64,000 nucleotides of DNA, from positions 23,219,421 through 23,283,420 of the forward strand of contig CM066919.1 in the NCBI GenBank assembly GCA_033964015.1. Reading direction: 5' to 3'. The position numbers were made by a program, and so were the translations under genes. The stretch comes from Scolanthus callimorphus (taxonomy: Eukaryota; Cnidaria; Anthozoa; Actiniaria; Edwardsiidae). Below the pieces are notes generated by a model. It searched no databases, had not been told where the DNA came from, and saw only the letters and a list, made by a program, of their open reading frames with translations. Positions 22,553 through 44,858 of the stretch are shown here, in pieces; the first letter of the stretch is position 1, and the number at the start of each line of letters is the position of its first letter.

Positions 22553-24339
22553 TGAAACACAGGATAAATGATCGCGGGATGAACCGGGGAAATCAATTCG
22601 GAACTTGAGAAGAAAATGTTTAATGTAGAAATCAATTTCAGGGACTTCTGATATTGTTGCCATTTTCTGAAATCTGGCGGTCTTGGATTCATATTAGACA
22701 CGATTAAACCATCACATGATTTGTACGCCCAGGCGATTCTCGCATTTAGTCATTCCTCGTATCCCATTCCAGTCCATATTCCATGGTATGTTCCGTTGTG
22801 TTGTTCTTGGTTACAGAGACTTCTGATCACGTGACTTGATCGCGCGCTACTCGAGCAAGTTCGAGAGACAGATCACAGTGTTGACTCATTTCAAACCTTC
22901 TTGGACCTGCTTGAACGGGCCCCAAAGGTTACAATTACACCGGAATGTACCTCTATGCTTCACTGAATCGAGAAGAAATGTAAACTAGAAGCGCTGATAT
23001 CTCTGCTTTAAACTGGAGCCGTGGAGTTGTGGTACAACTGTCGACTTGATCACGTAAAGTAAGATGTGTACTCTCAATCAAACCTTTACGATTTGCAGTA
23101 CATTTTAAAGCTGTTAATAACTTGTAAACGTATCCAAGCTATAATCCTACCGAAAACTGTATTAAGAATTTATAACTCTGCGGGTTAAAGCCATATTTTG
23201 CTCAGGAAGTGGTAGCGAATCAGTTATTATTTCGTCGCTCATTCGCTGCCTGAAACTACTGTGCGAAGTAGCTTACGTCTTTACGCCACGTTTTCTCGAT
23301 ATTTTCCTCGTTCCTATGGTAGGGAGTTTTTGTTTACGTGTCTCTAGTAATGATATATTTGTCATACAAATTCTCAGATGGATAAGTCTTACTTCTTATT
23401 TACCCACCGAAATGATAAAATTCAAATCTATCTTGAGCGTGATTCATAAACAAGGTCAAAATCAACTTTTAATCTCCGAGTAATTTAGTGCAACAATAAA
23501 CGAGCATTACTCTGAATTTTTTCTCACTTTGGACTTCAAGATAACATGTAAAACCAATAAAAGTTGCCAAGTAACAAATAATATTTAGATTTCTTGTGTT
23601 TTTCTGTTCATAGCCCTCCCGGCGTTTTGTGTTTCCGTATTTTTGTTCCTCCTGTTCAAATTGCCCGGGGCTTTGAGGTAAATCTAAACGTGTTGAAAAT
23701 ACACAGCGTTTGAAGGCTTCCTCGATGCCATCCACACATTGAAAATATCTCAATAAGGATTAACATCCGCAAAGACTTTTGTAATTTCCTGGTGATATTA
23801 GATAGATAGCGTGCATAGAATTCTCGGTTATTATGCGATGTACTTGAGAATGTTGACCCACACCTCGACACAAAGGTCTATTGAATTCATGCTAGTTTAC
23901 TGTAATGAAGAAAAAAAAAAGCTTTAATGAAAATAAAAGAAAGCCCATATTTTTGTAAGTTAATCTAAAATGTCAAGAAGTACAGGGGAAAAACAGCGAA
24001 TTAAGGCGTTTCATGGATAGATTGAGGAGAACTTGTTTTTGTCAATAGTAGAAACACGAAAATGTCAAACAAATCAAAGCTACTTTTAGTGAAGAGTTCG
24101 GTGACGTCTCTTTGAAGAGTTTGATATTTTTGTACAGGATATGAAAAGTGGGGTTCCTGTGAAGTTTTCAATAATGCAGTATTGGTAATTTCTAATGTGG
24201 TGTTGTCATAAAAGGCACCTCTTATTAGTTTCCCCATACATGCAGTCACTTATATTTTTCACTGGGAAATTTTAAGAGATTCTTGATATTTTGAATTGAC
24301 AATTTTGCTACACAGATATGGCCTATGTTACAGAAGGGC
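22403..24339. other. Intergenic AT-rich DNA, no gene recognised
   Basis: Read on both strands; frames are short (under 100 codons) and show no familiar motif, signal peptide or domain. A few TCACGTGAC sites (22834) and homopolymer A runs (23910) are present. Nothing else can be supported. Confidence 0.4.
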
Positions 24340-24479
24340 TGGGATATGCCCCCCACTGCTCTGGAATTTGCAGTGAAAAATACAGTAATTGTATAGGGAA
24401 AGAATACTTTTGACCCCCACCCCTCTGGAATTTCCAAATCCCTTCCATAGGTGTGGATTTTTTTTTCTGGGATCACCCA
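24340..24479. mobile_element. GGAATTTCC-type foldback element, copy 3
   Basis: It contains CTCTGGAATTTGCAGTGAAA, a TACAGTAATTGTATAGGGAA middle, CCTCTGGAATTTCCAAATCC and a terminal TTTTTCTGGGATCACCC. This matches the order of motifs in the 14-190 copy, read on the opposite strand. Confidence 0.6.
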
Positions 24480-25277
24480 ATGCAAGTTGACTGTGTGGCG
24501 TAGTACACCTATTTCAGCAAAGATTGCACTGCCGCAACTGTCTGTTGTAGTAGTAAACATATCACAGGTGACGAATTCTATACAAAGTTGGGAGTCCAAA
24601 AGATTTGTTGTTTTTGTTTTTTTTGTCTTTTTTTTTGGGGGGGGGGGGGAGGCAAGCATTACCATGTCCCTGCTACTGTCCTTGAGATACGTCAGACATG
24701 GGCACAGTATAATCAATTCTCATGGATTTATTGTAGACTGGGATGGTTTATTCCTATATCGGCTGTCTCCAAATGGGATCCAAGATGTTGAGCTATCAGC
24801 TAGTGCAATAACCAAGATACCATGAAGGTACTGGCATGTTTTTTTAATGTTGTGGTAAAAATTAGCATTATCTAGCATTTATAATACCTTGGGAAAGTGT
24901 CATAGGATCATGTTTTAAAATCCTATGATGTTTTAGGCAAATATGGTGTGGTGTGATTTTGGTGTATTGTATGCTTCAAAGATGCACGTGTGTATGTCAG
25001 AGCCAGTCATGTTGTTGTAGGCATGATGTGAGCATGTCCCATCCAACACACTTATGCAAATATTGTACAGTTTAAATCAACCTTTACAGTTGAAAAATTA
25101 TGGTTGTCATAGCAGCGCCATCTTTTGGACAACAGATTGTCTAGTGATCTAGTGATAATGACAGTATTTTTTCTTCTTCCTTAAACAAAAAAAAAGGATA
25201 TTGAAAATTTTTACAGCTTTGGTAGTGTTAGTGCCTCATGGTTTCTTGCTCGAGAATTTATTTAATTTGTAAGTACT

Positions 25278-25378
25278 ATTTACAATATGAGCGGCCGATT
25301 TGTATGGGATTTACAATTTCGAGGCCGGAGGCCGAGAAATTGTAAATTCCATACAAATCGGACGCGAATATTGTAAAT
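25278..25378. repeat. 101-bp palindrome
   Basis: Arms ATTTACAATAT...GATTTGTATGGGATTTACAA / TTGTAAATTCCATACAAATC...ATATTGTAAAT are inverted around GGCCGGAGGCC. Small mismatches only. It could extrude as a cruciform and is probably a short foldback element. Confidence 0.7.
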
Positions 25379-25746
25379 GACTTATGATATGTCAAGACAA
25401 CAACTCTTTGTTGAAAATTCTTTGTTTGTATTCTTTTGTTGAAAACAATTTGAAGTACTATTGAAAATCCAAGGCAGGAAAAGGCAGTTGAAAAGGTTTT
25501 TAGGATTCTTTTGTTTTATTGATGACAATGAATAGGCCTTTTGTTGTAAATGATGTAATACACAAAATAATGAACTGGCTTTTGTTATCAACTTTAGCCG
25601 AAAGTTGTGCAATGAAATTTATTCAGTCGATGCTAAGTACTGTAAAAAAATGAAGGGTAGCGCTTTTGGTAAGCCAAACTCGTCACAAGTCGCTTTCTCT
25701 GCTCTTCAAAATCGTGTGTTTGGGATGGGACTTCCCGAAAGTCTAA

Positions 25747-26175
25747 AACACGGCAGGACAGCAGTTGGAGGCATTCGTACCGATACGAGTAACGGGAGAT
25801 GCGAACTATATGGTCGAGCTTTTTGAGACAACAATCGAGCAAGAATTAAATGAAGGTTAGTTTTATTCTGAGTATAGCGACTTTGCTTTTATCAGACTTG
25901 TTGTTAAATTAAATGTAAAACACTTTAAATATCGAACTACATTTCCATGTGTTTAAGGTTTCCAAACTGGTTTCGAAAGCATTGCACGCAGAGGGATTGG
26001 AAAAGATACAACAATGGAGCAAGTGAACAAGACGAGGTCAAGAAATTGTTGGAAAGGCAGTGGAGGGAAAGCAGTTCAACTGAGTCAGACTCTCTGGTTG
26101 TTTATTGAAAATGCGTCTTTTTTAATGATGTTAGTTTTATATAATAAGACAGCTTTCTGGTCAAATGAACACTAG
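25747..26175 (+). CDS. Possible two-exon coding fragment, unrecognised
   Basis: An open frame 25747-25855 (contains VTGDANYMVELFETTIEQEL) joins through a 102-base GT-AG intron at phase 1 to 25958-26175, ending in TAG. The joined frame is ~108 codons with no start codon assigned. I do not recognise the protein. Phase agreement and lack of stops are the only support, and AT-rich DNA gives such frames by chance. It could also be leader exons of the kinase gene. Confidence 0.2.
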
Positions 26176-26343
26176 TCTGCTTGCAGCCGTTCTTGAACTT
26201 ATTCTTATACAGTTTATTATTGTCGACAAACCAACTAGCCTAATTGTTGTAACATTTGTTTTGCCAAATGCTTTTCTTGCTTAAAGTTTTGAGTAATGTT
26301 TCTTCATAGTCGTAATTTTACTCGAATAGTTCAGCAGTGAAAC

Positions 26344-26495
26344 GGTGGGGTTGATGAATAATGACAATAGTTAATAGATCTATTAGTATTCTGTAAATAT
26401 TTATATAGAATACTAATATCGATATTAGTATTCTATAAATATTTACAGAATACTAATAGATCTATTAACTATTGTTATTATTCATCAACCCCACC
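26344..26495. repeat. 152-bp near-perfect palindrome without spacer
   Basis: Arms of ~75 bases meet at ATATCGATAT (26420/26421). They begin GGTGGGGTTGATGAATAAT and close with the inverse. I see one mismatch and a 2-base indel between arms. Each arm itself contains the smaller palindrome ATACTAATAGATCTATTAGT. Confidence 0.9.
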
Positions 26496-27629
26496 CTTTC
26501 CCTGCTGAATATTCAAGCCCTCCCCGCTCTTTTAGTTTGATGGATCTTGTATCCAGTTTACAAGGCTAGTCATGTGATCTGAATTGTGCCTTCTCATTGG
26601 ATACTTGCTTCATGAATAATTGATGAATATTATAACAGAATTTACAAAGTGCTGTCTATTCTAATGTCAGAAGTGGTTAGTTTTTGTGTGTCCTGTTGGG
26701 ACTATTTTCAATCCCTTCAGATAATTATTTTTTTCTCTGAAGTTGAAGACTTTAATGCCATTAATTCCTTGGTTACTAGCTTTTACCAACTAGGGATCAG
26801 TGATTCCTTTGTTACTTGTAACTTGTAACAGAATGTCAGTATTTGACAATTTAATTTTGATTTTTTCCCTGTAATTTAAGAATCTATGGCAACCCAAGTT
26901 TTGAGTTTTAAGACTGAGGAAAAATCAATTTATGTTTAAATTTTCTCATCCAGACATCTCTGATATTAAGCTTGGTTAATCCACCTTTCAACACATAATC
27001 TGGCTAATGACATTGTTTATCATTTCTATGACTACACTAAGCAAGCTTGTATTCCTTTCTGCATTAATTTGATTTGGGCATTCAAACAAATGACAAGAAA
27101 CAAAAAGATCTTAATGCTCTTTTTCAACAGGTCATTATCTGTGATAATGAAGCTGTGATGTATCTTTATGCATAAGGTGTTAAGACATTACTAGTTTGCC
27201 TTGTCAGACACTCCTTCATTATTGTTTTCAGATGATTTCCAAGGGCCAAAAACAATACTTTTTTTCGAGATGTGACAAAAAAAAAATACAATTCTAGTCG
27301 CAAAATTAGTGAAGTTTGATCGCCATTAATAATAGAAATTCTGGCATCTTTTTCTCAAAATTAATGCTACTGATAGCTAATTCTGAGAATGTTTTTATTT
27401 AAACAAACCTACAGACTGGGTGCAAGGTGAGTCGCCATATAGCAACAAGGTTGAAATTTTGCTCACCAAACCCTAAATTTTAGTTGCCATTGGCTACCAT
27501 ATGGTCATTATGTCAGGTCCTAGTTTCTTTTGGATTTCTTTTTTGGGGGGAGGGAGGGAGGGGGGGGGGGGAGGGGCAATCTTTTGGAAAACTCTAAATG
27601 ACCATCCATATTATTATTATTATTTATTG

Positions 27630-27630
27630 T

Positions 27631-27661
<31 letters not shown>

Positions 27662-27690
27662 TCCCCACGGAAGGGTGTTGAAAAGTGCCC
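27630..27690. mobile_element. GGAATTTCC-type element, truncated copy
   Basis: GTGTGGTTCCAGAAAATATC plus the C tract and CGGAAGGGTGTTGAAAA match one end of the family. The rest is missing, and LINE sequence begins directly after. Confidence 0.55.
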
Positions 27691-27815
27691 CCACTTAATA
27701 ATCTCGACATCAAATTCTTCTTAAATGTGTTCTTAGGCAATTCTCTTAACAGAGGTGGTAGCTTATTCCACAGTTTTACACCATGCACGGCAAAAGATTT
27801 TCTGAGCATTTCCAT
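27690..27815 (-). mobile_element. LINE reverse transcriptase C-terminal fragment
   Basis: The - strand frame reads FAVHGVKLWNKLPPLLREL followed by KNTFKKNLMSRLL. This is the G-x-LWN-x-LP ... FKKxL pattern common at the C-terminal end of CR1/L2/RTE-type LINE polyproteins. No start, no catalytic core, broken on both sides: a dead remnant. Confidence 0.65.
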
Positions 27816-28393
27816 ATTAAATTTCTTGGCATAGAAGCATAAACAAAGTTGTATACGTGATTGACTGAGTTATATCAAGAAAATTGTCCTAAAATCTCTA
27901 AATCAGCTGATGGCATTAGATGCTTTCTCTAGCTTGGTATATTGCTTGGCTGACGAAATAGTGGTTGGCAGAGGCAAATGTAGTATTCTTTATTAACCAT
28001 TCATTTTTGCCTCCTTTTCTACAGATAATATTATGGAAAGTTTGCCAAGTGAATTTGTTGGATGTTTTAAAGTAACAAAGAGCTGAAACACTTTCATCAT
28101 GGGAGCAGGTATTTAGCTGTTATTCATATTTTCCAGAGTCACTGGTCACTGGGCGTAGCCAGAGTGTCTGTATACCCAGTAAAGCATGACTGCGAGTTTT
28201 TTGTATTAATTAAAACCATTGGAAAGTAGAAAATGTAGTGTACAATGAAGTTGTACATTGGTTGTGATTTTATCAGGCACAAAGCAGCCTTATGCTCTTG
28301 TGATTTCCTTTGTATTGCTTCATTAATTATGTATGAGTTTTATAATGTATTCAATGTCAATGCTGTAATAAGTTTGTATTTTTTTTCTTATAG

Positions 28394-28454
28394 TGTGTAC
28401 ATGCCAGCCATGCATACAAATGCCAGCAAGCCAACTCAAGGCTTCAACGGCCAG
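28394..28454 (+). other. Candidate upstream exon of the kinase gene
   Basis: A 61-base segment between TTCTTATAG and GTAATC contains ATG and the frame MPAMHTNASKPTQGFNGQ with no stop. It would join in phase 0 only to a weak acceptor at 32660 (AACAG|GCCATGGCG). With the better acceptor at 32641 it would be untranslated leader. Transcript data are needed to decide. Confidence 0.3.
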
Positions 28455-28479
28455 GTAATCAAAAGTTCAAATCTCCAAT

Positions 28480-28642
28480 GCACCGAATCGAAATATGGCG
28501 GGAAATTTGAATAACAATATTGTTCTTGACTCACTAGCCTCGTGTTCTCGTGAAAACACAAAAGTATATTCACATGAATGAGAGGCTAGTAAGTCAAGAT
28601 CAATAGCTTATTCAAATTTGCCAACATATTTTGATTTGGTGT
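28480..28642. mobile_element. Foldback element with ~65-bp arms
   Basis: Left arm from GCACCGAATCGAAATATGGC through TTTGAATAACAATATTG to GACTCACTAGCCTCGTG. The right arm is the diverged inverse (GAGGCTAGTAAGTCAAGATC ... CAAATTTGCCAACATATTTT). It lies 26 bases after the candidate leader exon. Confidence 0.65.
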
Positions 28643-30442
28643 ATGGGCTTTTCAAAACCTATCATAGCTGAAATATGCTGGGTCTATATTGTCAGTTGTT
28701 TGGGAGTGCCCTGAATCATGATTCCTGTTTCGTTTTTCCAGTTTTTATTACTTCTTAGTGCATGCATCCTGACACCTTGACTAAGCACTTTAGAATTACC
28801 ATTTTTGGTGGGAAAAGTATTCTAACATTTAAATTAAAGTACTTTTACAGTGAGGCTATGAAATCTGGGAATGCCTGAAATATGCCAGGAATGTTTATCA
28901 GTAATTTAACTTATCCCAAATGAGAGCTAGATTAGTATTTGGTTCTTATGCCACATTATTGTTCTGGAAATGGTCAATTTGATCCACTCTATGAGTTTTC
29001 TGCATAGATTCTTGCATGCAAGAATTCATAAACCACATTCCAGACATATTTTAGGTGTTCATGATTTTCGTAGCCTTACTGTAAGCTCAAATTTGGAATC
29101 CTTTTTTTTCAAAGATCCACAAGTTGCATATGGCATTGCTTTGATCAAATTTCTTGATCAGTCCTACATAAATACATAGATCATTTTGTTGTGCCTCACA
29201 AGAACTTGTTTTTGAGTCTTTATTCTTCAAAATACTTGCTATCAAAATTTCTATCAAAACTGCTAAGCCCTTTATTTTGTTGATACATTTGTATTTGTTA
29301 TTGCCTCATTATTGCTATAAATTAGTGGGAATGTTTATTACAGTGTTTTGATTTTGATATCCAAAGCATGCAGCTGATACAACAGCCAAGCAAGGCTTTG
29401 CTTGTTTAGTATCACGTTTGTACATTTGATATCATCTAAGGTAACTACAAATTCAAAAGATGACGTAAAACACTCCATCTTTTGTAAATTAATAACACAG
29501 TGTCAACAGAAATTTGTGGTTGAAACTATTTCAATGTACTTTCACATTATGCATTCATACCCAGCAAGTTAAAAGGCTGTTAATTTTTAATGTAAAAACT
29601 GATTAGAGATTTATATTTTTTTACTTGCTTGACCTACTCAGATTGCTGTAGGGAAACTGGAGTATAAACTCATTGCACAAAAGAATAATTTGGCAACAAC
29701 TAAGTTTTAACATTACTCTACACTTCATATCATCCCCTCATCCACTTAACACACTAAAGTCTGAAGCCTGGTTATTCCCCTGGGGATGTGTAAGTTTTTA
29801 AGGATAAACCTATTGATAACTAATTTTGATTCTTAAGATGGGTGGAGGGTTTTTTAGATATTTTTCTTAAATCTATTTGTAAAATAATTTTTATTTATAC
29901 ATGTATTAAGTATACTTTTTAAGTATCAATAGCTTAGGTGCTTGAAACAAAAGCATGCTGTGAAAAAGTGAAGTATAATCACTTAAAGTTCTTACCTCAA
30001 GCATTACTCATTGATTTAAAAATCTGGTAACATCTAAAAATTGCCATTTTGTAGAGTTTTGAAAATATTTTCAATACGGTAGTTCCCTAGTATTTTTTAC
30101 CATATATGATTCCATATTATTCTTTTATTCTCTGTCATTTTATCCTCTGCTAGTAACATTACAGGAACAAGAAGAATGCACAGTGTTCCATTTTCACTTG
30201 GCAAAGCTCACTTAGGCATGCCCCTACTATATTGTTTAACTGTTCTTGTATATTATCCGTTTTTACTTATGGGTTTTTGATCATTTTAATTTTAATAAGG
30301 GTAGGGTTAGCTTAAATTATTATTATTTTATTACCGGTATTATTATTTTTTCCTTAAATTTTCATTATTTTTATTTATATTATTATAAAGTCAATGTTAA
30401 TCTACTATATTGTAATTTTTAAAATAATTTTTATGTAAAATG

Positions 30443-30506
30443 ATGTAAAGCGCTATTGGATTTTTAAAGAAATAGCGCTATATAAATTTATATGATTATT
30501 ATTATA
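30443..30506 (+). mobile_element. LINE/SINE-type 3' tail
   Basis: GTAAAGCGCTATTGGATTTT followed by AAATAGCGCTATATAAATTT and an ATTATT run. The hairpin AGCGCTAT...ATAGCGCT plus a short A/T microsatellite end is a well-known 3' end of L2/RTE-like LINEs and their SINEs in many animals. No body sequence is recognisable upstream. Confidence 0.5.
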
Positions 30507-31607
30507 TACTGGTAATATGAAGAAATGAAAATGGAAAAAGCCATTTTTCCAGGCATGATATTGGAATTGAAATTGAAATATCTATATTTAACCTCCCAAA
30601 AGATAATGATATTTCACTTTACCCACATGGTATGACATGCCAGAACATGACATGGAACAAAATGTTGATTTTATGAAGGGTATTCGATTTATGTGTTTTT
30701 TAGATTAGTAATTTTTTTCAAACACAAATAGACAGGATATTATTCACACCCTACAGGGGTCTCTATTTGCAGGTGATATTAATGGTGGAGGTCTCTAAAA
30801 TCTTTGTTCTAGTATTTTCTATATTATGATATGCTAATGTGTTAAGTGATCTGTGGCAAGAGAAATTATCAGTCTAACAAATCAAGCAAAGTTTATCATC
30901 ACATACATCCCTCCACAAATTACATTAAAATGTGTCTGAAAATGAAGCTGTTTCATCAATTTATAAGTTCTCTCTTCAGACGAAGGTAAAAGCAATTAAA
31001 ACACACCCACTTTTAATTAAATTCTTCTGCTAAAACTGTCTTCATAGACTCAGTTGGAAGTTGTCATATCAACTGAAATTTTAGATAAAATAACTTAGCT
31101 GATAATAGATTAAGTTGCACTAGATCAAGCTTGTAAACTTGTTAAGTGTTAACTTGCATCTGTTTGTGATATTGATATTTCTTCTGACACACTGTGAGAA
31201 ATATTGGGCTAGTATTAAATTTAAAACAGAGTGGGTCAGGAAGTCACAGCCAGTCCACAATCGAATTTCCTGTTCTCCCCAGAAGAAACCTTAGCAGTTT
31301 TTTGGAGGTAAAATACTACTTGTTATATGCTTCTCATTCATTGACCCTAATACTACAAACATTATTCCCATGTGACAATCATCTAACATGTAAGAGCACT
31401 AACACATTCTTATGATGTCTCTAAAAAGTGATTGAAAGCACATTCTTTGGTGTCATATTTTGCAGGGCAAATCACAACATAATAGACAACACAGTTTTCA
31501 TTCTTAGTTGATTTTATGAACAACACAAAGTGACAAATGATTGTTGTACTCTACACAATTCATTGTATTGTATATACACATTACTGTCAAATAGAAAGTC
31601 ACAGTAA

Positions 31608-31905
31608 ATCTAAAAACATTGTTTGTTATTGACCTTGCCTCAGAGTTAATGGACTAAGGATGGTCTCTTTAGTCTGGATTGAAACAGACCCCAATGTTTT
31701 ATCAACAAACATGCTGTTATGTGCAGGCTGCTGAGCTGCTTCAGCTGGAATTGAAATTGTTAATTTAAAAACATTGTTTGTTTAAAGTCAATGGATTAAG
31801 GATTTTCCATTAAGGATTGAAGCAGACACTAATGTTTTGTCAACAAACATGCTGTTATTTTCATGCTGATGAGCTGGGACTAAAATTGTTTATATATTTT
31901 AATTT
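31608..31905. repeat. Diverged ~150-170-bp tandem duplication
   Basis: Two units each begin AAAACATTGTTTGTT and share GGATTGAA(A/G)CAGAC and TCAACAAACATGCTGTTAT, then a GCTG-ATGAGCTG segment and AAATTGTT. Identity is moderate. It is non-coding. Confidence 0.7.
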
Positions 31906-32662
31906 TAAACTTTCTAGGTACAATCAAATTGTCCATCAGTGCAGTCAGTATAAACCCACAGGACACTGAGAAGGTCATAGTCATATTTTCTATCTAGAGA
32001 GTATATACATTTCTAACTACAAATAAAATAGTTTATGATCCTAACAAATAAAATGGAAGTATATACTAAAGAAAATACTTAATAAGTAGTTTCAAAACTA
32101 TACATATCCTTTAATATAAAAGACACTAATTTTAGTGGTTTCAGTAAGCAAAGTCAACCTGGCGTGCAAATTACATTTTTAACATTTTCTCTGAAGAAAA
32201 TGATTTTTGTGGAACGAAAAATACTTTAGATATGTTTTACTAAGAAAAAAAAAAATTGGGGAAAGACAAAAGCTATGTTTTACTCTGAAGTAAAACATTT
32301 TTGTGTCAAGAAATATTTGTCAATAATAGCTACGCCTAGTTAAAAATTAAGCTATTGTTTATGGATCTTCTGGATTAACTACTGTGCTAGGCTTGTCATT
32401 GAGGAGGAGTGTATTATATTTGCTATCAATTCTCTTTGCTCTAGTGCCATAGTCATGCATTAGCTTCAGAATGGGATGATTTGATGTCTATCAGATTGTT
32501 ACCTAAACAAAATCTAGTTATAATAATGGAGAAAGATTAAGCAAGGCCTGGACTTACCAAAGTTAGAACCTCTGGTCATGTTTGACTTAAACCAGACTAA
32601 AATAATGGCTCAATCTTGTATGTTATTGTCTGTCTTTAAGGAGGTCTACAAGTCAACAGGCC

Positions 32663-42069
<9,407 letters not shown>

Positions 42070-42289
42070 TTTACAAAGCTGATTATACAAATATAAGCAA
42101 TGTGCTGCCGCGGTGGGGTTAAAAATACCTCTGGCTTGGCTACTTCCGTTTGCTGAAGAGGACGGATACAGACATCCACATTGAAACACCTGAAAACCAA
42201 AGCTGATTTACAAAGCTGATTATACAAATATAAACAATGTGCTGCCGCACACTGGCTTTGCATACTTCCGTTTGCATAATTCTGCGAAC

Positions 42290-43240
42290 TCCCCACTATA
42301 GACCCCGTCCACACTACACCGTTTTCAAACGAAAACGGATACTTTTTGCTCCGTTTTCAAAAAGATTTGCGTCCACACTTATCGTTTTCGCCCGTCCACA
42401 CTACAACGCGTATCCGTACGAAAACGCTCTTATGCATTCAGTGCGCATGATCGAAAGACGTCGAACTTTTGCCGCGTCGAATCCAATTGTTAGAAATTTC
42501 ATTTGCAGCTTAGGGGACGCTTTGTCTAGTGCAAAAGATAAATTTAGATGAACCATGGCAGAACAAAAAGTAATGTAAAGTTTGTTCGTCTTGATCTTTC
42601 TTTGGTTGTGAAATGGAGAAAACCAGTCGGCTGAATTGGATTCGACGCGGCAAAAGATCACGTTTGAAACAGGCCTTAGAATGCTAATCATTGTCAGATA
42701 TGCCATTTCATACGAGTGATCTTTGAGGTGATAAATGTTAGTTACTGTAATTTTCATAATTCTGCGAGCTCTACTGCATGATGCCAACTAAAAATCTGCG
42801 GTTTGGCTTCCGTCAATCAAACGAGTGAACAGCTCTGCTGGGTGATTTTACGCAGGCTTTGAGAGGTTTGTGAACTAATAAGGACTAGCTAAGCTTCAAA
42901 ACTAAATTTCCACCATAAAATGCAAACAAAACGTAGAAACAAATCCGTGCGCGTGTCTGAAAAGGATTTGATGAACGGAAGCTAAAACTTAGGTGTTCGT
43001 AAAGTGGGAGTCAGTTCGCAGAATTATGAAAATCGCAGTATTGCTGAAATACAAAAATCACGTTCACAGAACGCAGTGAGACGTTTGGAAATTGAAATTA
43101 AAAGTGAGACGTTCGCAGAATTATTAATCCAAGTCCACAAAAAGGATAGTATGTAACGGAGGATGAATGGAGACCATGTGCGGGTTGTTCAAAGGTGGAT
43201 TAAATTTAGGCCAGGTTTAGTTCTGAACAAAACCATCGAG
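42290..43240. other. Intergenic foldback-rich DNA after CAMKK
   Basis: It holds a GTCCACACTACACCGTTTTC / GTCCACACTACAACGCG element (42306-42430), an inverted pair TTTTGCCGCGTCGAATCCAA (42468) / TTGGATTCGACGCGGCAAAA (42637), and several CATAATTCTGCGA / CGCAGAATTATGAAAAT words in both orientations (42276, 42755, 43017, 43114). No gene. Confidence 0.5.
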
Positions 43241-43669
43241 TCACCATGGTAATTAATCCTGGATTAGTGCTAAACTACTTTCGAGCTACTGGACCCAGTA
43301 TGCTGCATGGAGCGTATTCAAATACAGCGTATGCAGTATGCAAAATAGGGAGTACGAGGAGAGGTGGATCAAGGGGAGAATGGTTTGACTTGGTTTCCAA
43401 CAGCCCCCCCCCCCCCTCCCTCCGCTCTTTTTGGGAGATTTTCCCATATATGTATTTGGTGAATGAAATTTACTATCTTTGGTCCCTATATTTTTGCCAT
43501 CCATCCCCCCCCTGTCTGAAATTCCTGGATCAGCCCTTTACAAGGCCCTTTATTCAAGTAACCCATAAATATTTAGCAATTGAGCCATTTACGTTCGCAA
43601 ACATTTTCTTGCATTCCTGTTAAACATTGTATTCCACTCCCCGGAAAGTCTTCAGTGGCTGATCACGCT

Positions 43670-44290
43670 TGATGTTTGCTTTGATCTCTTTTGTCCAGTT
43701 ATAAATTCGAGGGAAGAAATGAAAATTATTGAACGGGTCGCGGTTTACCGTGCTCATATACTTTTATACAACAATTCCCATTCGTGTAGAAGGGTCTGTT
43801 TGATTAATAAACAGTACCGAAGTTATATAGAAATGAAATCCGTGGTAATGTCGAGGAAGAAGTGTCTTGTGGGTTAGCAAAGGTGATAATACGAGCGGCA
43901 CGGTTCTGGAGTTTTTGAAGCTGATCCCTAAAGCCTAGTTTCCATATAATCTTATCTGTCGTATCAGTCAACCGTGAAACAAAAGAATAATGCCAATTTC
44001 CATTGTTTCACGGTCGAGTGATGCGACAGATAAGACTATATGGAAACCAGGCTTTAGTACCTTGCCACAGTTTCCCCAAACAGTCGAGCAGTAATCAAAG
44101 TGGGGAAGTACTATGGAGGTATAAATGGCAACAAGTGTGCTAGTAGGGACAAATCGCCTCACTCGTCTTATCACCTTTAAGGCACATGATATCTTTTTGA
44201 TAATTTTGTCAATATGCTGGCTCCAATTGAGCGAGTTATCAAGGGAGAAAATAGAACGAGAATACAATAGAACTAACGAGGATTCAAGGC
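43670..44290 (-). mobile_element. LINE reverse transcriptase remnant, split by a MITE
   Basis: Read on the - strand, 44290-44056 gives LDNSLNWSQHIDKIIKKIS...HFDYCSTVWGNCGK and, after the insertion at 43929-44055, 43928-43810 gives LQKLQNRAARIITFANPQ. These are the thumb-region motifs (YCSxVWG; KLQNRAARIIT) of CR1/L2/jockey-like LINE reverse transcriptases. The catalytic core and endonuclease are absent. It is a pseudogene-grade remnant. Confidence 0.8.
43929..44055. mobile_element. Harbinger-like MITE inserted in the LINE, copy A
   Basis: 127 bases, almost wholly palindromic: AAAGCCTAGTTTCCATATAA ... ATATGGAAACCAGGCTTT, with TCAACCGTGAAACAAAAGAA and its inverse inside. The flanking TAA/TTA trinucleotides act as a TWA target duplication: removing element plus one TWA restores the LINE frame. 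A second copy is at 54804-54929. Confidence 0.8.
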
Positions 44291-44858
44291 CGTAGCTAGA
44301 AATTTTTGTCTGGGGGAGGGGGCATACCTTAGTCATCCTTTGTTTTTGCTGGAGGGGCAAACAGATTTTTCCTCACATTAAAATTTTTACTTTGCTGGGC
44401 TCCGCCCACTAAAAAATACCAAAAACCTTCCACCTTCCCTGGAAGTATGGTCCGTCTCTAACAATTGGCTGGGGATAAATTGTTTCTATTTGCATGAAAG
44501 AAAACTAAACTTCCATGAATTTATATAAAAACCTCTCTAGTGCAACAGCAAAAGTCGTACAACGCCTTTTAGCTATTTCTCGTCATTTCAAAATACCATT
44601 AAAAAATCATGAATAATTAATATAAGAACAACACACAATAGAAACCCAACAAGATTCACGGGAGCGTAGCGTCTTTTATTATATAGACACGAGTGTTTTA
44701 CTGGGAAATACGTCACTCGTAGATCTCATACGAAGCTACATCCGGTCCTCAGTGACATATTTTCCATATCCTCACTAGTGAGGATATCGGTCAAAACAAA
44801 AGTGTTTGGAAATCAATTTGGAATATTTTTTTCTGGTTTGTCTATATAATAAAAAGAA

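Larger units (their letters stand above)
28643..32640. other. AT-rich 5' region of the kinase gene
   Basis: Four kilobases without a recognisable gene, apart from the LINE-type tail at 30443-30506 and the tandem duplication at 31608-31905. Frames are under 80 codons. It may be a long leader intron. Confidence 0.4.

Noticed and set aside
24246..24716. 156-codon open frame on the - strand
   Set aside because: It spans the 24340-24479 repeat and a G/T homopolymer; composition and motifs come from the repeat.
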